A stretch of DNA of 64,000 nt from Ciona savignyi. Its lineage: Eukaryota > Chordata > Ascidiacea > Phlebobranchia > Cionidae. The DNA is taken from contig CH003368.1 of assembly GCA_000149265.1 (NCBI GenBank), positions 59,256 to 123,255 of the forward strand. The letters are read 5' to 3'. Below are positions 23,656-34,300 of this stretch, piece by piece. The position numbers and the translations under genes were made by a program. The notes beneath the pieces are model-generated. The model searched no databases. It was given only the letters and a program-made list of their open reading frames with translations, and had not been told where the DNA came from. Positions within the stretch are counted from its first letter, which is position 1, and every line of letters starts with the position of its first letter.

Positions 23656-23725
23656 GAATATTTATTTATATTTCAAGAAACTACACCTCTGTAACAGTTA
23701 AACTTGTTCACGTGCATATTGTTTA

Positions 23726-23782
23726 TGTTCTATTATTCTTATGTCTACCATTCTGTTCTATTATTCTTATGTCTACCATTCT
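23726..23782 (+). repeat. 26-28 bp tandem duplication
   Basis: The phrase gttctattattcttatgtct plus accattct occurs twice in direct succession, just upstream of the lectin start codon on its strand. It is a recent local duplication in the putative promoter region. Confidence 0.8.
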
Positions 23783-24039
23783 TCCCTTTATTTTGGCATA
23801 GGCAATAAGTCGACCGCGACTTGCTCAACTGTCTACCTTTGTGACGTATACAGAGCAAACAAACACAGAAATAACGACGCAGACGGGTTTGGTTGGTAAT
23901 GCAATGTAAACGTCATCACCACAGCATAGTTTTTACCGAGAAATTGTTCCACTATAGATCTCTCATCATCATATATTCCGTTCATTTTCCGGTAAATATT
24001 CAAACGCACACAACGCCCTTTTGAACAACATACGTAAAA

Positions 24040-24918
24040 TGAAATTCGTTGTATGCCATATATTCACACTATAGTGTCCCTAACAACAGTTTGTATAGTA
24101 TACACCGAGTATGTAGTGTGTGTTTCTGTAAGCATACACGCATAAATCCCATAGTTATCAACCCAAACTTCTCTTTTATCATGTGTAGTTAAAAAAAGAA
24201 TAATCGTCTTAAATTTACAAACATTTCCCCATAAATGTTTTTCAAGCGCTGTAGTAAAAAAAAGCTAAATTCCCAAAACAGCCCAAATTAGTTTTTCATA
24301 GTAGATAAGTTTAACAATTCTTAAAGTTTTAATCTGATTTGTCGGCTCCTAGTTGGAGATGTCAGTGCGATATGGCATGCCTGTCACAATCATAACATAT
24401 CTTCGTTTTAAGGGAACTACCCGAAGTAAATGTTTTCATTTTATTAATTGGCACAACGTGTCAAATAGTCTGACATTTCGCCAAATCTGATTTTAATGAA
24501 ACCAGCCGTTCAAGTGCTATCCCCCTAAAAGCTAATTTTTAGAAAAAAATACCGTGTTGTTTTTTATTCTCTGGGAGGAATTCCCCTAGATTAATCACCC
24601 AAAATTTTGGTTACTGTTGTCTAGCAAATGATAAAGTTTCATGGCGATTCCATTACTCCTTCTGGTAGATTTCAGAGCGACGTGGCATACCTGTCACAAT
24701 CACGATATGAAAACAAAATCTTATTATTGTTTAGGGTGTTTTCCCGATGTAATCTTTTTTTATTTTTTTTAAATGTTAAATCAGTAGCTAATGCACATAA
24801 ATTTCACTAAATCTGAGCAGCAAGCGCTATGCCCCAAACAGCTATTTTTTAGAAAAAAATACCAGTTTGGTTTTTAACGTCCCAGGGTAATTTCCCTGGA
24901 TTTATCATCCAAAATTTT
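24040..24918 (-). mobile_element. Repeat element with ~335 bp subrepeats, copy 3 (inverted, truncated)
   Basis: Reverse-strand match to the right half of copies 1 and 2: the gaatatatggcatacaac region near 24,050-24,070, the subrepeat words gcatgcctgtcacaatcat (reverse of the gacaggcatg start) near 24,376 and again near 24,680, and ggaattcccctagatt blocks. It is truncated at 24,918, where an unrelated sequence begins. Confidence 0.8.
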
Positions 24919-25223
24919 CGGTTTTGAGAAGAAAGACATCGCAGTAGCTGGAAGCTGAATTGTATGCTACATGCGCCACGAAGCGAGCATTTAGGGGCAT
25001 ACACCCCTCGTAGTTCAAACGCTTTGCGAACTCCCTTCGGGTGGTCGTGTTATTAGGGCCTCGGTTAAACGACGACAGGCATGCTGCAGATTCCAACGTG
25101 GAAGAGCCGAAAGATGCGATGGTAATGTTTATGGACGACGTACGATTATGATGTGCTCCCAGAATCGGCCTTTATTGATCTGGTAACACCGGGTGTAAAA
25201 TTGCCATCTAAAGTTCGTAAAAC

Positions 25224-26160
25224 ATGTACATTAATGAAGAAGTCGGTTGGGTTTATTTGTTGATGGACACTACCAACTACCACATAAGCTCATCAACACT
25301 TCGCGACGCCACTGTTACCCTTCCCCGCCAGTTTTCAACTCACATAAGCCGGACAAACTACGTATCGTATTTGACTGCGCAGCCCAATATAAAAAAGCTT
25401 AATGTAGTAGACCCTCGTGATCGGGACTGCTTGCGATTTTTATGGTGGCCACAGGGAGATGTCGTGCGACGTACTCCCTCTCCACCATGTGCAGCATTTT
25501 GTCTCGGGCTGCCATCGACTTCGGCGGTGAGTACGAACCTTTTATAAACAGCATCTTGGAACTAAACTTTTATGTTGACGACTGCTTGGTGTCAGTTCCA
25601 ACGTCCGATATCGGTATTTGCGTTGTAAACACTTCGCAGGAACTCCTGTCTACAGCTGGGCAAGTAAGTGGCTTTCGAATATCGCCGAAATAGTAAATTC
25701 CGTTAGCAACAACGATCAGGCGAAATCGGTAAAAAGTGGTATCATCGATAATGTCCAGAGGAAAAGGTGCATAGATTACGTGGGACGTACAATCAGACCA
25801 GAAATTTTCGTTAGCCAACAAACAAACCGCCCTCGAAACGTGGAATGATCAACCTTTAACTCACTTTTCGATCCTCTAGGGGCTTCGTTGCACCAATAAC
25901 ATTAAAGGCTCGAATTATTTTTAGAAGTTTATGTCACCAAGAACTGGAGTGGGATGACCGCATGCCGGAGAGCGATTATACAAGGTGGGAAAGCTGGTTG
26001 GACAGTTTGCCAAGTCTGCGCTCCGTGTCAGTACCGCGAAGCATGGGTTTGGAACGTTCTAACTACCTACAACAGCATCAAATACACTATTTCATTGATG
26101 CTTCAAAGGCTGCTTACGGGGGCCGTGTGTTATATGCGCACTGCCAAATTCGGTAGCTGT
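25224..26160 (+). pseudogene. BEL/Pao retrotransposon pol remnant (RT and RNase H regions)
   Basis: Three frames together carry the BEL/Pao signature. RDRDCLRFLWWPQGD lies at about 25,405-25,450, NFYVDDCLVSVPTSDIG (the YVDD catalytic box) at about 25,566-25,615, and after more frame breaks WESWLDSLPSLRSVSVPRSM and IHYFIDASKAAYGG (25,990-26,120), the segment linking RT to RNase H in this family. Frameshifts and stops make it non-functional. Gag, protease and LTRs were not identified, though weak pol-like sequence may extend back to about 24,930. Confidence 0.8.
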
Positions 26161-26165
26161 CCTAC

Positions 26166-26280
26166 GTGTGTGTACCTTCCTTTTTTTTACCGACTAGAGT
26201 TTTGATCCCACGATGTGTTTCGCGAGTCGGTATATGTATCGGTCGCGTTAACCATTCGGTCTCGGAAAGGCTCAACCAAA
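26166..26280 (-). repeat. tRNA-derived SINE (family B), nested in the BEL/Pao remnant
   Basis: Minus-strand reading: gagaccgaatggttaacgcg accg (A-box-like), a spacer with atacatataccgactcgcga, then gtgggatcaaaactctagtc (B-box-like) and a short A-rich end. It matches the copy at 31,215-31,360 and the tandem heads at 61,247. It interrupts the pol remnant, so it inserted later. Target duplications are not clear. Confidence 0.75.
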
Positions 26281-27480
26281 ACGCCTCAAAAAAGGATATT
26301 GCTCCTTTTGTAAATGTAACATGCACAGTTTTCGTAACTGCAAGTCAAGCATCGACAATCCCAATTTTCAACTGGACAACAAATCAGAACAACAATCTAC
26401 CACTCTACACGTGTACCTCACTTATGGCGAAGTCATACTTGGCGCCATTAGGCGGGAAACAAGTTGATGGGAGCGGTTACTGCTGTAAAAATCTCTCCCG
26501 CGAGCTAGACCTGCAATTGCGTCCGTTCCTTTTTGGTCAGAATTCCTTTGATTGTGCTACAAAGCCTACACAACGAACGAAAGCGTTTTCCACTGTTTGG
26601 ATTCTGCCAAATAGCAAATAGAATCCGTGGATTAATTCGTCCAAATTGATCCTAAAGGAATAGCTGCTACTTCATCCCTGTCCAACCATAAGGTAACTGG
26701 GTTTAAACCATAACACTTCACAAAGCCTAGTATTTATCTTTTGCTGTCTGTATTGTATACTTAGTTTATTGCTGAAGTCAAAAATTTACCTCCGAAAACT
26801 GTGGCCAGTCCTTTTCAAGACAACATAGCGTTTATGATGAGTCTTTGTTTGACGTGCGAAATTTATAATTGACCAGTATGTGTTGTTTGCTTTATTTTAG
26901 GCCACACTGATAATTAGTTTTTCACACTAAGTTATTACTTTTTGCGCTTTTTCATTTTTTTATTAAATTTTGGGATGGCGAAGCCCTGCCCAAAAAACCT
27001 TCATTCACTAATCATTCATTTGACGAGAACATGGAAATCCAAAGTATAGATGTAAATTTTGAACGTTGTTTCATAATACAACTTTGTCTCTGTCTTAGAG
27101 CTCTTCGCAGCTGGGAATCCGTGGTTCGATTAAGGATGCGACCTTCCTCATTACAGTAAAAGACGGCAAAACAACACCAACCGCAGAAAACCTGATTCAA
27201 TACGATTCACAACAGAAAATGATAATACCATGAGAATTATGGCCAAGATGCCAACACCACCCCTGTAGACAATATCTTTTCACCATGTTCCTGCATTTTA
27301 GAAGACATTAAACTTCAACAAATTCTGGTGAATTAATTACAAGTGGGGAAAACTTGACTCCATTAAAAGGAGCACAATCTACTATTTTGCAGATTTTGTA
27401 CGGGCAAAATCTGCAACAAAGTATACACAAACCAATCAGAAAATCACCCCCCAAAAAAACATGGCCAAAAAATCATCCTT
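26281..27480. other. No gene recognised; probable decayed retroelement sequence
   Basis: The first 350 bases may be the continuation of the BEL/Pao element after the SINE, but no conserved block can be named. The rest is AT-rich unique sequence. Confidence 0.35.
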
Positions 27481-28575
27481 CAAAATAAATAAAATATCAG
27501 ACACTTGTCCAGATAACCGATCTCTTTGAACGCGAAACGACAAATATTACATAATGTTGAGGCTTACTTCACACCAAAATCAGAAAGGATCAGATCAAGA
27601 CGACAAAATAAAAAGACGAGACAGATGTAGAAGACATAATGAGGGAAATTAATGAGGCTCACGGATCTTTTTGTGAGACTAACAAATCCGAAAATGACTT
27701 TTCAATATTCAATATTGGGAATTCTCCAATAATATATTATGAGTAATAACCAACAATGTGCAGTGAAAGGGCGTTCAATTTAATCAATGCCTATACAATG
27801 TTCAACGTGTCTTGGAATCTTCCCAATATTTTTAAAAGCAATTAACAATAATCGATTACGAAAAAGTATTTGACAGGATTGATCATGCTTACTTATTTAA
27901 TATTCTAGTAAAACTAAACATTCCCAAATATATTAAACTGGGTTACAATAATGTATAATAATATCACCAGTGAAATAAAAGGTGCAGTTACAAACAAAAT
28001 TAACATGAGTACGAGGGATTCGTAAAGGATGTCCCATGAGCATTAATTGGAACGAAAACTTTAACTCGTAAAATAAATAATATTCCAAATATTATAGGTT
28101 TCAAACTTCATCATAGAGATTATAAAACAGAACATTATGCGGACGACTTGTCCATCTTTACAAATAACATTAAATCCATAAAATATATTCAAATAGAACT
28201 ACGAGAGTATGAAAAGGCATCCGGACAAAGAATTAATAAAGAAAAGACGTAAATTATTACTAACTTACCAAACATTTTAATGACTATGTAACGGGATATG
28301 AATTTACCAATCATAATAAAGTTGTAGATTTTAAGTATGAAACTGTAAAGAAAAATTGAAAAAATATAAACAAACCATAAATAATAGTATTAATAAAAAT
28401 TGTAGCAGAAAACTAACAATCTCCGGTAAGCGTAAGTTTGTCCAATTAATACTCTAATTGTCCTACAATTACTTATCACTTGAAGGCATATTTATTATGT
28501 TACCCAAAATCTTTGAATATATATGGTTCCCCCTTATATTAGAAGGTATTAATAGCCGCCAGATTGTCAAACGCC
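27480..28575 (+). pseudogene. Second LINE ORF2 fragment (same type as 14.2 kb)
   Basis: Recognisable blocks: IDYEKVFDRIDHAYLF (27,852), a frameshifted GIRKGCPMS (about 28,015-28,040), HYADDLSIF (28,135-28,160), YEKASGQRINKEK and FEYIWFPLILEGINSRQIVK (about 28,512-28,570). They align in order with the LINE at 14.2-16.9 kb, but with many more stops. The fragment stops at the left LTR of the next element. The sequence from 31,122, beyond that element, may be its continuation, though no shared block proves it. Confidence 0.75.
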
Positions 28576-28607
28576 TATATTATACTTGTGTACTGTCTTT
28601 GTTTAGC

Positions 28608-29038
28608 CTAGAGATTTTTATTAACTGATACTTGACGGATTGATAAGGACGTTTTTATTTTGAATCCCCTTTTATTGTTCCGTGCAGTAGTAACGTTTTC
28701 TGTAAACAATAATAAATTTGAATATGGTTGAAAAAAGGCGAATCATAACGCAAAACACTTACTGAATATTCACAGCCCGTTTTACACAATCTTTTGTTCA
28801 GTACGCAGTATATACTTGTTTATTAACTTATTTGTTTTGCCACTGAAAAATAACATCAAAAATCAATTACCGAAACAGAGTTACTAATACCACGATCTTG
28901 TAGACTGAATGCGACTGGTTTAGATTTTTAAAGTTAAATTAAACGTAAATTCGAATTATGGTAACCGCAAAGTACAAATAAAAAATGGTAGCCGGCCAAG
29001 TGACCAATAATTATGAAATAATAATGTTCGCGATTTCA
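28608..29038 (-). repeat. 3' LTR of an internally deleted BEL/Pao element
   Basis: Near-identical to 30,675-31,121. On the element's strand (minus) it starts TGAAATCGCGAAC, directly after a purine-rich tract (aaaaaggggccggga) that fits a polypurine tract. The outer end beyond ctagagattttta is not fixed, because the other LTR may have lost its inner edge. Confidence 0.85.
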
Positions 29039-29148
29039 TCCCGGCCCCTTTTTAAAGTTGTGGAAATCATTGAGATCGCTTAACACTTCGGTAACAAATA
29101 ACAGCGAAACAAAGTTGCAATGAAAAAAGTGATACCACACCACACAAT

Positions 29149-30656
29149 TTATGACGCATTAACTGCGCTAAGCAGGCACAGCTTAGAAATTGGTCGGTCC
29201 AAGACCGGACGCTGTGTTTGCACTATGACACTGCGGACAATGCCATTTCTATCTGGGTAAGTTTTAATTACCCGGCCTAAGATCCAGGTATTGCGAGGTG
29301 CGTTTTGATTTACAATTAATACAATGTCACCTACTGCGAAATTGCGCGATTCATTTGTCCATTTTTGTCTTTTTTGGAGGAGGGGTAGGGGTAGGTACTC
29401 TCTTGTCCATCTGGACCAGAATACATTTGCCAGATGTTGAACCTGACGCCATCGTTTCCTCGAATATGTGTCCTTTTCATTGAATAATCCTGGAGGAAAG
29501 TGATGTTGCACTTTTAATTGCAACAATTGATTTGGGGTTAAAGGCTCCAAGTCTCCAGGGTCATCGGATACCGTTGTTAGAGGTATATTATTAATTATTG
29601 TCTCAACCTCGCACATGAGCGTTTTTAGGGTTTCATCGTCCATTCGCTGTACTTTACAGACAGCTCACAGTACTTTTCGTACTTTTCTTATTTGCCTCTC
29701 CCATATGCCACCATGATGAGAGGCCGCACGTTGGTTGAAAACCCACTTTATTTGTTTTTGCATGAGAAAGTCATTTATTTGACTTTGATTCCATTGTTCA
29801 ATTGCATCTCTTAGCTCGCGTTCTCCACCAACAAGATTTGTGCCATTGTCAGATCTGATTTCCAGAACCTGGCCCCTTCGAGCAATAATGTCCGCCCAGT
29901 TGGTCTAGCGGTTAAGTGCGCCGCCTTTCAATCGAAAGGTTGCAGGTGCGAAACTGGTCGCTAGCTAGTCGGCTGTGTCCTTGGGCAAGGCACTTTACGG
30001 ACAGTGCCTGAACCCAGTGGAATAATGGGTTCTACCAAATTGAAGGAACGTGTCTATCATATACAACACACTGCAATAGCTCCGGTAACCCGACGATGGG
30101 CGCGAGGTGATCTGACGTTTGCCCTTGTGATAACCCCCTTGGTTTTCCCATTCACGGGGATAAAGATAATTATCCTATCCTATCCTAATTCTCCTTAGTG
30201 CTTGGAGAAAAGAGCTGGTTTCCAAACTGCAGGCCACTTCGATGTGGGCTGCTCTAATGGTTAGGCAGGTAAAGAGAACGCCATACCTTTTCAGATCACT
30301 TCTTCCTTTTCGAACGAGAAATGGGCCGAACAAATCCACACCAAATATTAAAAAGGTGGTAGATTTGGTGTCAATCTATCTTTTGGTAGGTCAGCCATCT
30401 TTTGGGTACCAGGATTTGCATGTCTTTTCCTGCAACTAATACAGTCAGAAAGGACTTTGCGAACTGTTGAGTTCGCCTTTGTTATCCAAAACTGCTCTCT
30501 GAGTGCCGCAAGTACATGTTCCCTTCCAGAGTGTCCACAGTCATTGTGGATTTGCTGTATAATTAGTTGTGCAATGTGCGATTCCCTTGGGATTAAAACT
30601 GGATGTTTGGTACCATAAGGCAGCGAACTCTGATCAAGTCGTCCTCCGATTCTCAA
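29149..30656 (-). pseudogene. BEL/Pao integrase region (pol 3' part), interrupted by a SINE
   Basis: Minus-strand order. 30,656-30,348 gives GGRLDQSSLPYGTKHPVLIP and HNDCGHSGREHVLAAL...CISCRKR, the H2C2 zinc-binding domain. 29,889-29,690 gives EIRSDNGTNLVGGERELRDA, KWVFNQRAASHHGGIWERQI and RKVRKVL, holding an Asp (DNGTN) and the Glu (GIWER) of the DDE core. 29,643-29,149 gives the C-terminal domain (TPNQLLQLK, FWSRWTREYLPLP, GDIVLI, LGRVIKTYPDRNGIVRSV). A SINE at 29,892-30,184 splits the catalytic core. Gag, protease, RT and RNase H are absent, so the 5' LTR joins almost directly to integrase: a large internal deletion. Confidence 0.88.
29892..30184 (+). repeat. tRNA-derived SINE (family A), full length, nested in integrase
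   Basis: The best full-length copy here. A-box-like ttggtctagcggttaagtgc, B-box-like aaggttgcaggtgcgaaact, then ctagctagtcggctgtgtcc, ttgggcaaggcactttacgg, ggaataatgggttctaccaa, acaacacactgcaatagctc, aacccccttggttttcccat and a tail of tatcc repeats (tatcctatcctatcc). It lies in the opposite orientation to the integrase. No clear target duplication was found. Confidence 0.88.
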
Positions 30657-30674
30657 AAGTCCATCTTTTAAAAA

Positions 30675-31121
30675 CTAGAGATTTTTATTAACTGATACTT
30701 GACGGATTGACGAGGACGTTTTTATTTTGAATCCCCTTTTATTGTTCCGTGCAGTAGTAACGTTTTCTGTAAACAATAATAAATTTGAATATGGTTGAAA
30801 AAATGCGAATCATAACGCAAAACACTTACTGAATATTCACAGCCCGTTTTACACAAGCTTTTGTTTTGTTTACACAATCTTTTGTACGCAGTATATACTT
30901 GTTTATTAACTTATTTGTTTTGCCACTGAAAAATAACATCAAAAATCAATTACCGAAATAGAGTTACTAATACCACGATCTTGTAGACTAAATGCGACTG
31001 GTTTAGATTTTCAAATGTAAATTAAACGTAAATTCGAATTATGGTAACCGCAAAGTACAAATAAAAAATGGTAGCCGGCCAAGTGATCAATAATTATGAA
31101 ATAATAATGTTCACGATTTCA
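30675..31121 (-). repeat. 5' LTR of the internally deleted BEL/Pao element
   Basis: Matches 28,608-29,038 over its whole length, with one small insertion near 30,855-30,875 (ttttgtttacacaatc duplicated). The close similarity of the two LTRs points to a fairly recent insertion. Confidence 0.85.
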
Positions 31122-31214
31122 GTATTAAAAGAAAAAAATGAGTTCCAAGGGCCAGATGTCTTGCAACGTGAACCAGATATATAGTTGGGGAAGAACATCT
31201 TTGTAAGACGACAT

Positions 31215-31360
31215 TTTTTTATTTATTTTTATTATTTTTTATTTATTTTTTCCCGATCCAAGTTTCAAACCCATGATGGGCTGGTCACTAGGAGCGTTTT
31301 TTTGTATAAAAGTCGGTATATGTTCCGGTCGCGTTAAACATTTGGCCACACGACCGTACA
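31215..31360 (-). repeat. tRNA-derived SINE (family B) with perfect 13 bp target duplication
   Basis: Minus-strand reading: atgtacggtcgtgtggccaa, gtttaacgcgaccggaac (A-box-like), a spacer, catgggtttgaaacttggat (B-box-like) and an A/T-rich tail of aaataaat type. It is flanked by an identical 13 bp duplication, tgtaagacgacat, at 31,202-31,214 and 31,361-31,373. This defines the family boundaries exactly. Confidence 0.9.
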
Positions 31361-31373
31361 TGTAAGACGACAT

Positions 31374-34300
31374 GGCGGATGATTTGGTCGACAACACAAC
31401 ATACGAATCAGACAATCATGGTTTCTTACGAAACGTAACAGTTAAGGCCTCCAAAAGCGAAATGAAACGACCTATATATACACAAACTTTGTATTTTCTT
31501 TCCCGTGGAGAATTAAGAAGAAAAGACGCCTTGTGGGGACAAGAATAAACGATGCTTATTATGAACATTTTAAGAAAACTATATGGGAAATAAAAATTTA
31601 TTGGAAACTAATATGAAATTGCGGTTTGTATGCGCAATTTGGGGATTTGTATAAAATTGTGTATAATTAGTGTATAAATTTGTTTTTACTATTCATTGAT
31701 TTATTCTTGCCTGTTTACGTTCCTTTAATGCATTAAAATTCTGTCTTTACGATAAGGCGCGCACGCTAATTATTAATCGCATGCCACCGTTAAAAAAATG
31801 ATAGTAATATTTACAATATTTCTCAGCACTTTTCATTGCATATGTAGTAAAAATTTACCATCAATTCGAAGTTGAATTTACTCTTTTTTATAGAAATAAT
31901 TAAATTTCACCAACAAACGTAGTCAATTGTACTATAGCATCACTGTAGAATTTATCTTTTTTTATTGTAATAATTTGTTGCTTTAATTACTCGACCTTTA
32001 AGTTATTAATAATTCAGTTGTAAGCAAGCCAATTTTGCTTCAGAAGTCTTTGGTTTGCATTTTTTATATTTAATTAGGCCGAGTTGTAGTATTTGCTAAA
32101 GTGAATTATTTACCGATTTTCTTTCTATTTGTGCAGATAATTACGATATTATTTATGGAATTTTAAATTTTTGTAACGATACTTAGTTCGGATCAACGCA
32201 CAGTTCAGTAAATTAGTTTGTATTATTGTGTTATTCATATTTTCATTTACAGAAAACCGCTACTGCTTTACCGCAATAAAATACTTCGAGGAAGTAAGCG
32301 AGTCTATTGACTGTGCGCATGTTACATGCAGCCTTTTGGGGTTCTTTATAGTTTGCTTTATTAAGTCTTGTATTAACCCGTATTGATTGCACTTAATCTG
32401 GCCTGAGGTTCCCTAACTAACAGACCTCAGCCAAAACTCTAATGACTCGCAAATCTGATTACAAACTGAGACAGTACAAAATATGCGGTCAAACTGATTC
32501 GTTATACATGCATGGACATGTGGCTCCAAGAAGGCAGTGATTTAGTCCGCATTCCAGAACGCGTTTTTTATATTAAATTAATTAAAAAAGAATTTACTCA
32601 CAGAACGAAACCAACCAGCCCGTCACGCATTGCGTGGGGTATTATATAGAGGAAGTATTGGTTCTGAGATTATAGCCGGTTTACCAATAGAGAATATGAT
32701 TGACATGAGGAACAGCAGTGTCCGCCCGCATTAAACGCCCACTTCAACAATTTTAACATAAAATATTACACAAGCCGCGAATCCACTACAGCCTAATACG
32801 GAAATTTTGAAGGCTGCTTTTGGTTGAAAGCCGTCGCACTGATCTATCAGAGTAACCTATTGGATAATATATATCATAACGATGTTTTGGTACCTGCTTT
32901 GTAACAGTTAGTTTAGGCGTATTACGTAACTCTCTTCAGCAAACAGCTTTCGTAGGAAGTCACTGCCACTAGAAAGCGTGCTTTTTCCAAGTGCAGCTAA
33001 TTCAGACGTGGTGCTGGAATAGGATTGGACGTGGCCTAAAATGGTTCCGTATGTCGCGAAGGAAGTGGTGCAGGAATGGGGCTGACATGGGGCTAGGATG
33101 GGATATTCAAGTACCAAAACCCACTGAAGCCAACATAGCTTGGATTGCGGCTTAAAGGGGTCCTAGGATCACCACTGGACATAGGATTAACATATGTTGC
33201 AGTACCATTACCCACTATTGTGTAGCTATGTAGCCGATGGTACGACACTTTCGAGGTGAACTTGGCATGTCAGCATACTGACTGCATCTACATTATGTAA
33301 AGTTTTTAGCTCCATAAAGTTGGGTCCTAGTTTCCTATTCCATTGATTTATATTACAATTAATACGGTAGCGTATATTTAAACGATATCGAGAAATTAAG
33401 TTAAGTTCGTGCATAAAGATTAATATTTAAGTCTATAAGCTACGTTATAGCATATGTACCGGCTAAATTTAAAAGAATTTTTGGGCAAAGGCTAAGGCTT
33501 ATAATAATTAACATAATAATAAATATAAACGGTAATACGGAACTGCATAATAAACCATGAAGACTTGTAAAGGGCTGTATTGCGACTACTGAGCTACGTT
33601 ACGAGCTTACGATTCAAAGCGCTAAGTCTGGAACTCGTGTGGACTGCGTTATACCGTAGGCCGCTTTAAAGCGCTAATCCTGCGGCAACGTAGACGCTGC
33701 GAAGCGACTAAGTTTTAACGAAGGGGTGTGTTTGTATACATATATGCGATGATCGCAAGTTTGCGCGCACCACCAATGATTGATCAGATTAAGACTTTAG
33801 TTTTGGGCACGCCAAAATGTATACGATAATAAACAAACAATTGAGGTAATTATTAATTAATCCAACCGAGAACCAGATATGGACAACATAAGAAACTTAG
33901 ACAACAAACAGTCTTCAATGGCCCGTCAAGTGGTCGTTGTAACATTTTGATCATTTTGGCCAATCAAATTGACCATGTGACCTTATTACAAGCCCTCGCG
34001 TGAAATGACCGTAACTGATCGGTAGATGAGACATAAATGGCTCATGTAGAGCCACAAATGCCCCGATTTCAGCAACTATTAACATGCGGGATACACATTA
34101 GTTCGGCTTGCACGCTTAGCAATGCACACAAAAAAGCTGATTCACGTTGTGCTTAATTAAACAGCATTTCCTATATGAAAACTGCTAAATAAAAAGTGCA
34201 ACATAATTAAAATACTACATCCTCTACAGTTTTAAGTTATCTCTGCTACTATTGTATATGTTGAATAAAAATACAATTATTCCCCTGCGTGCAACTACAT

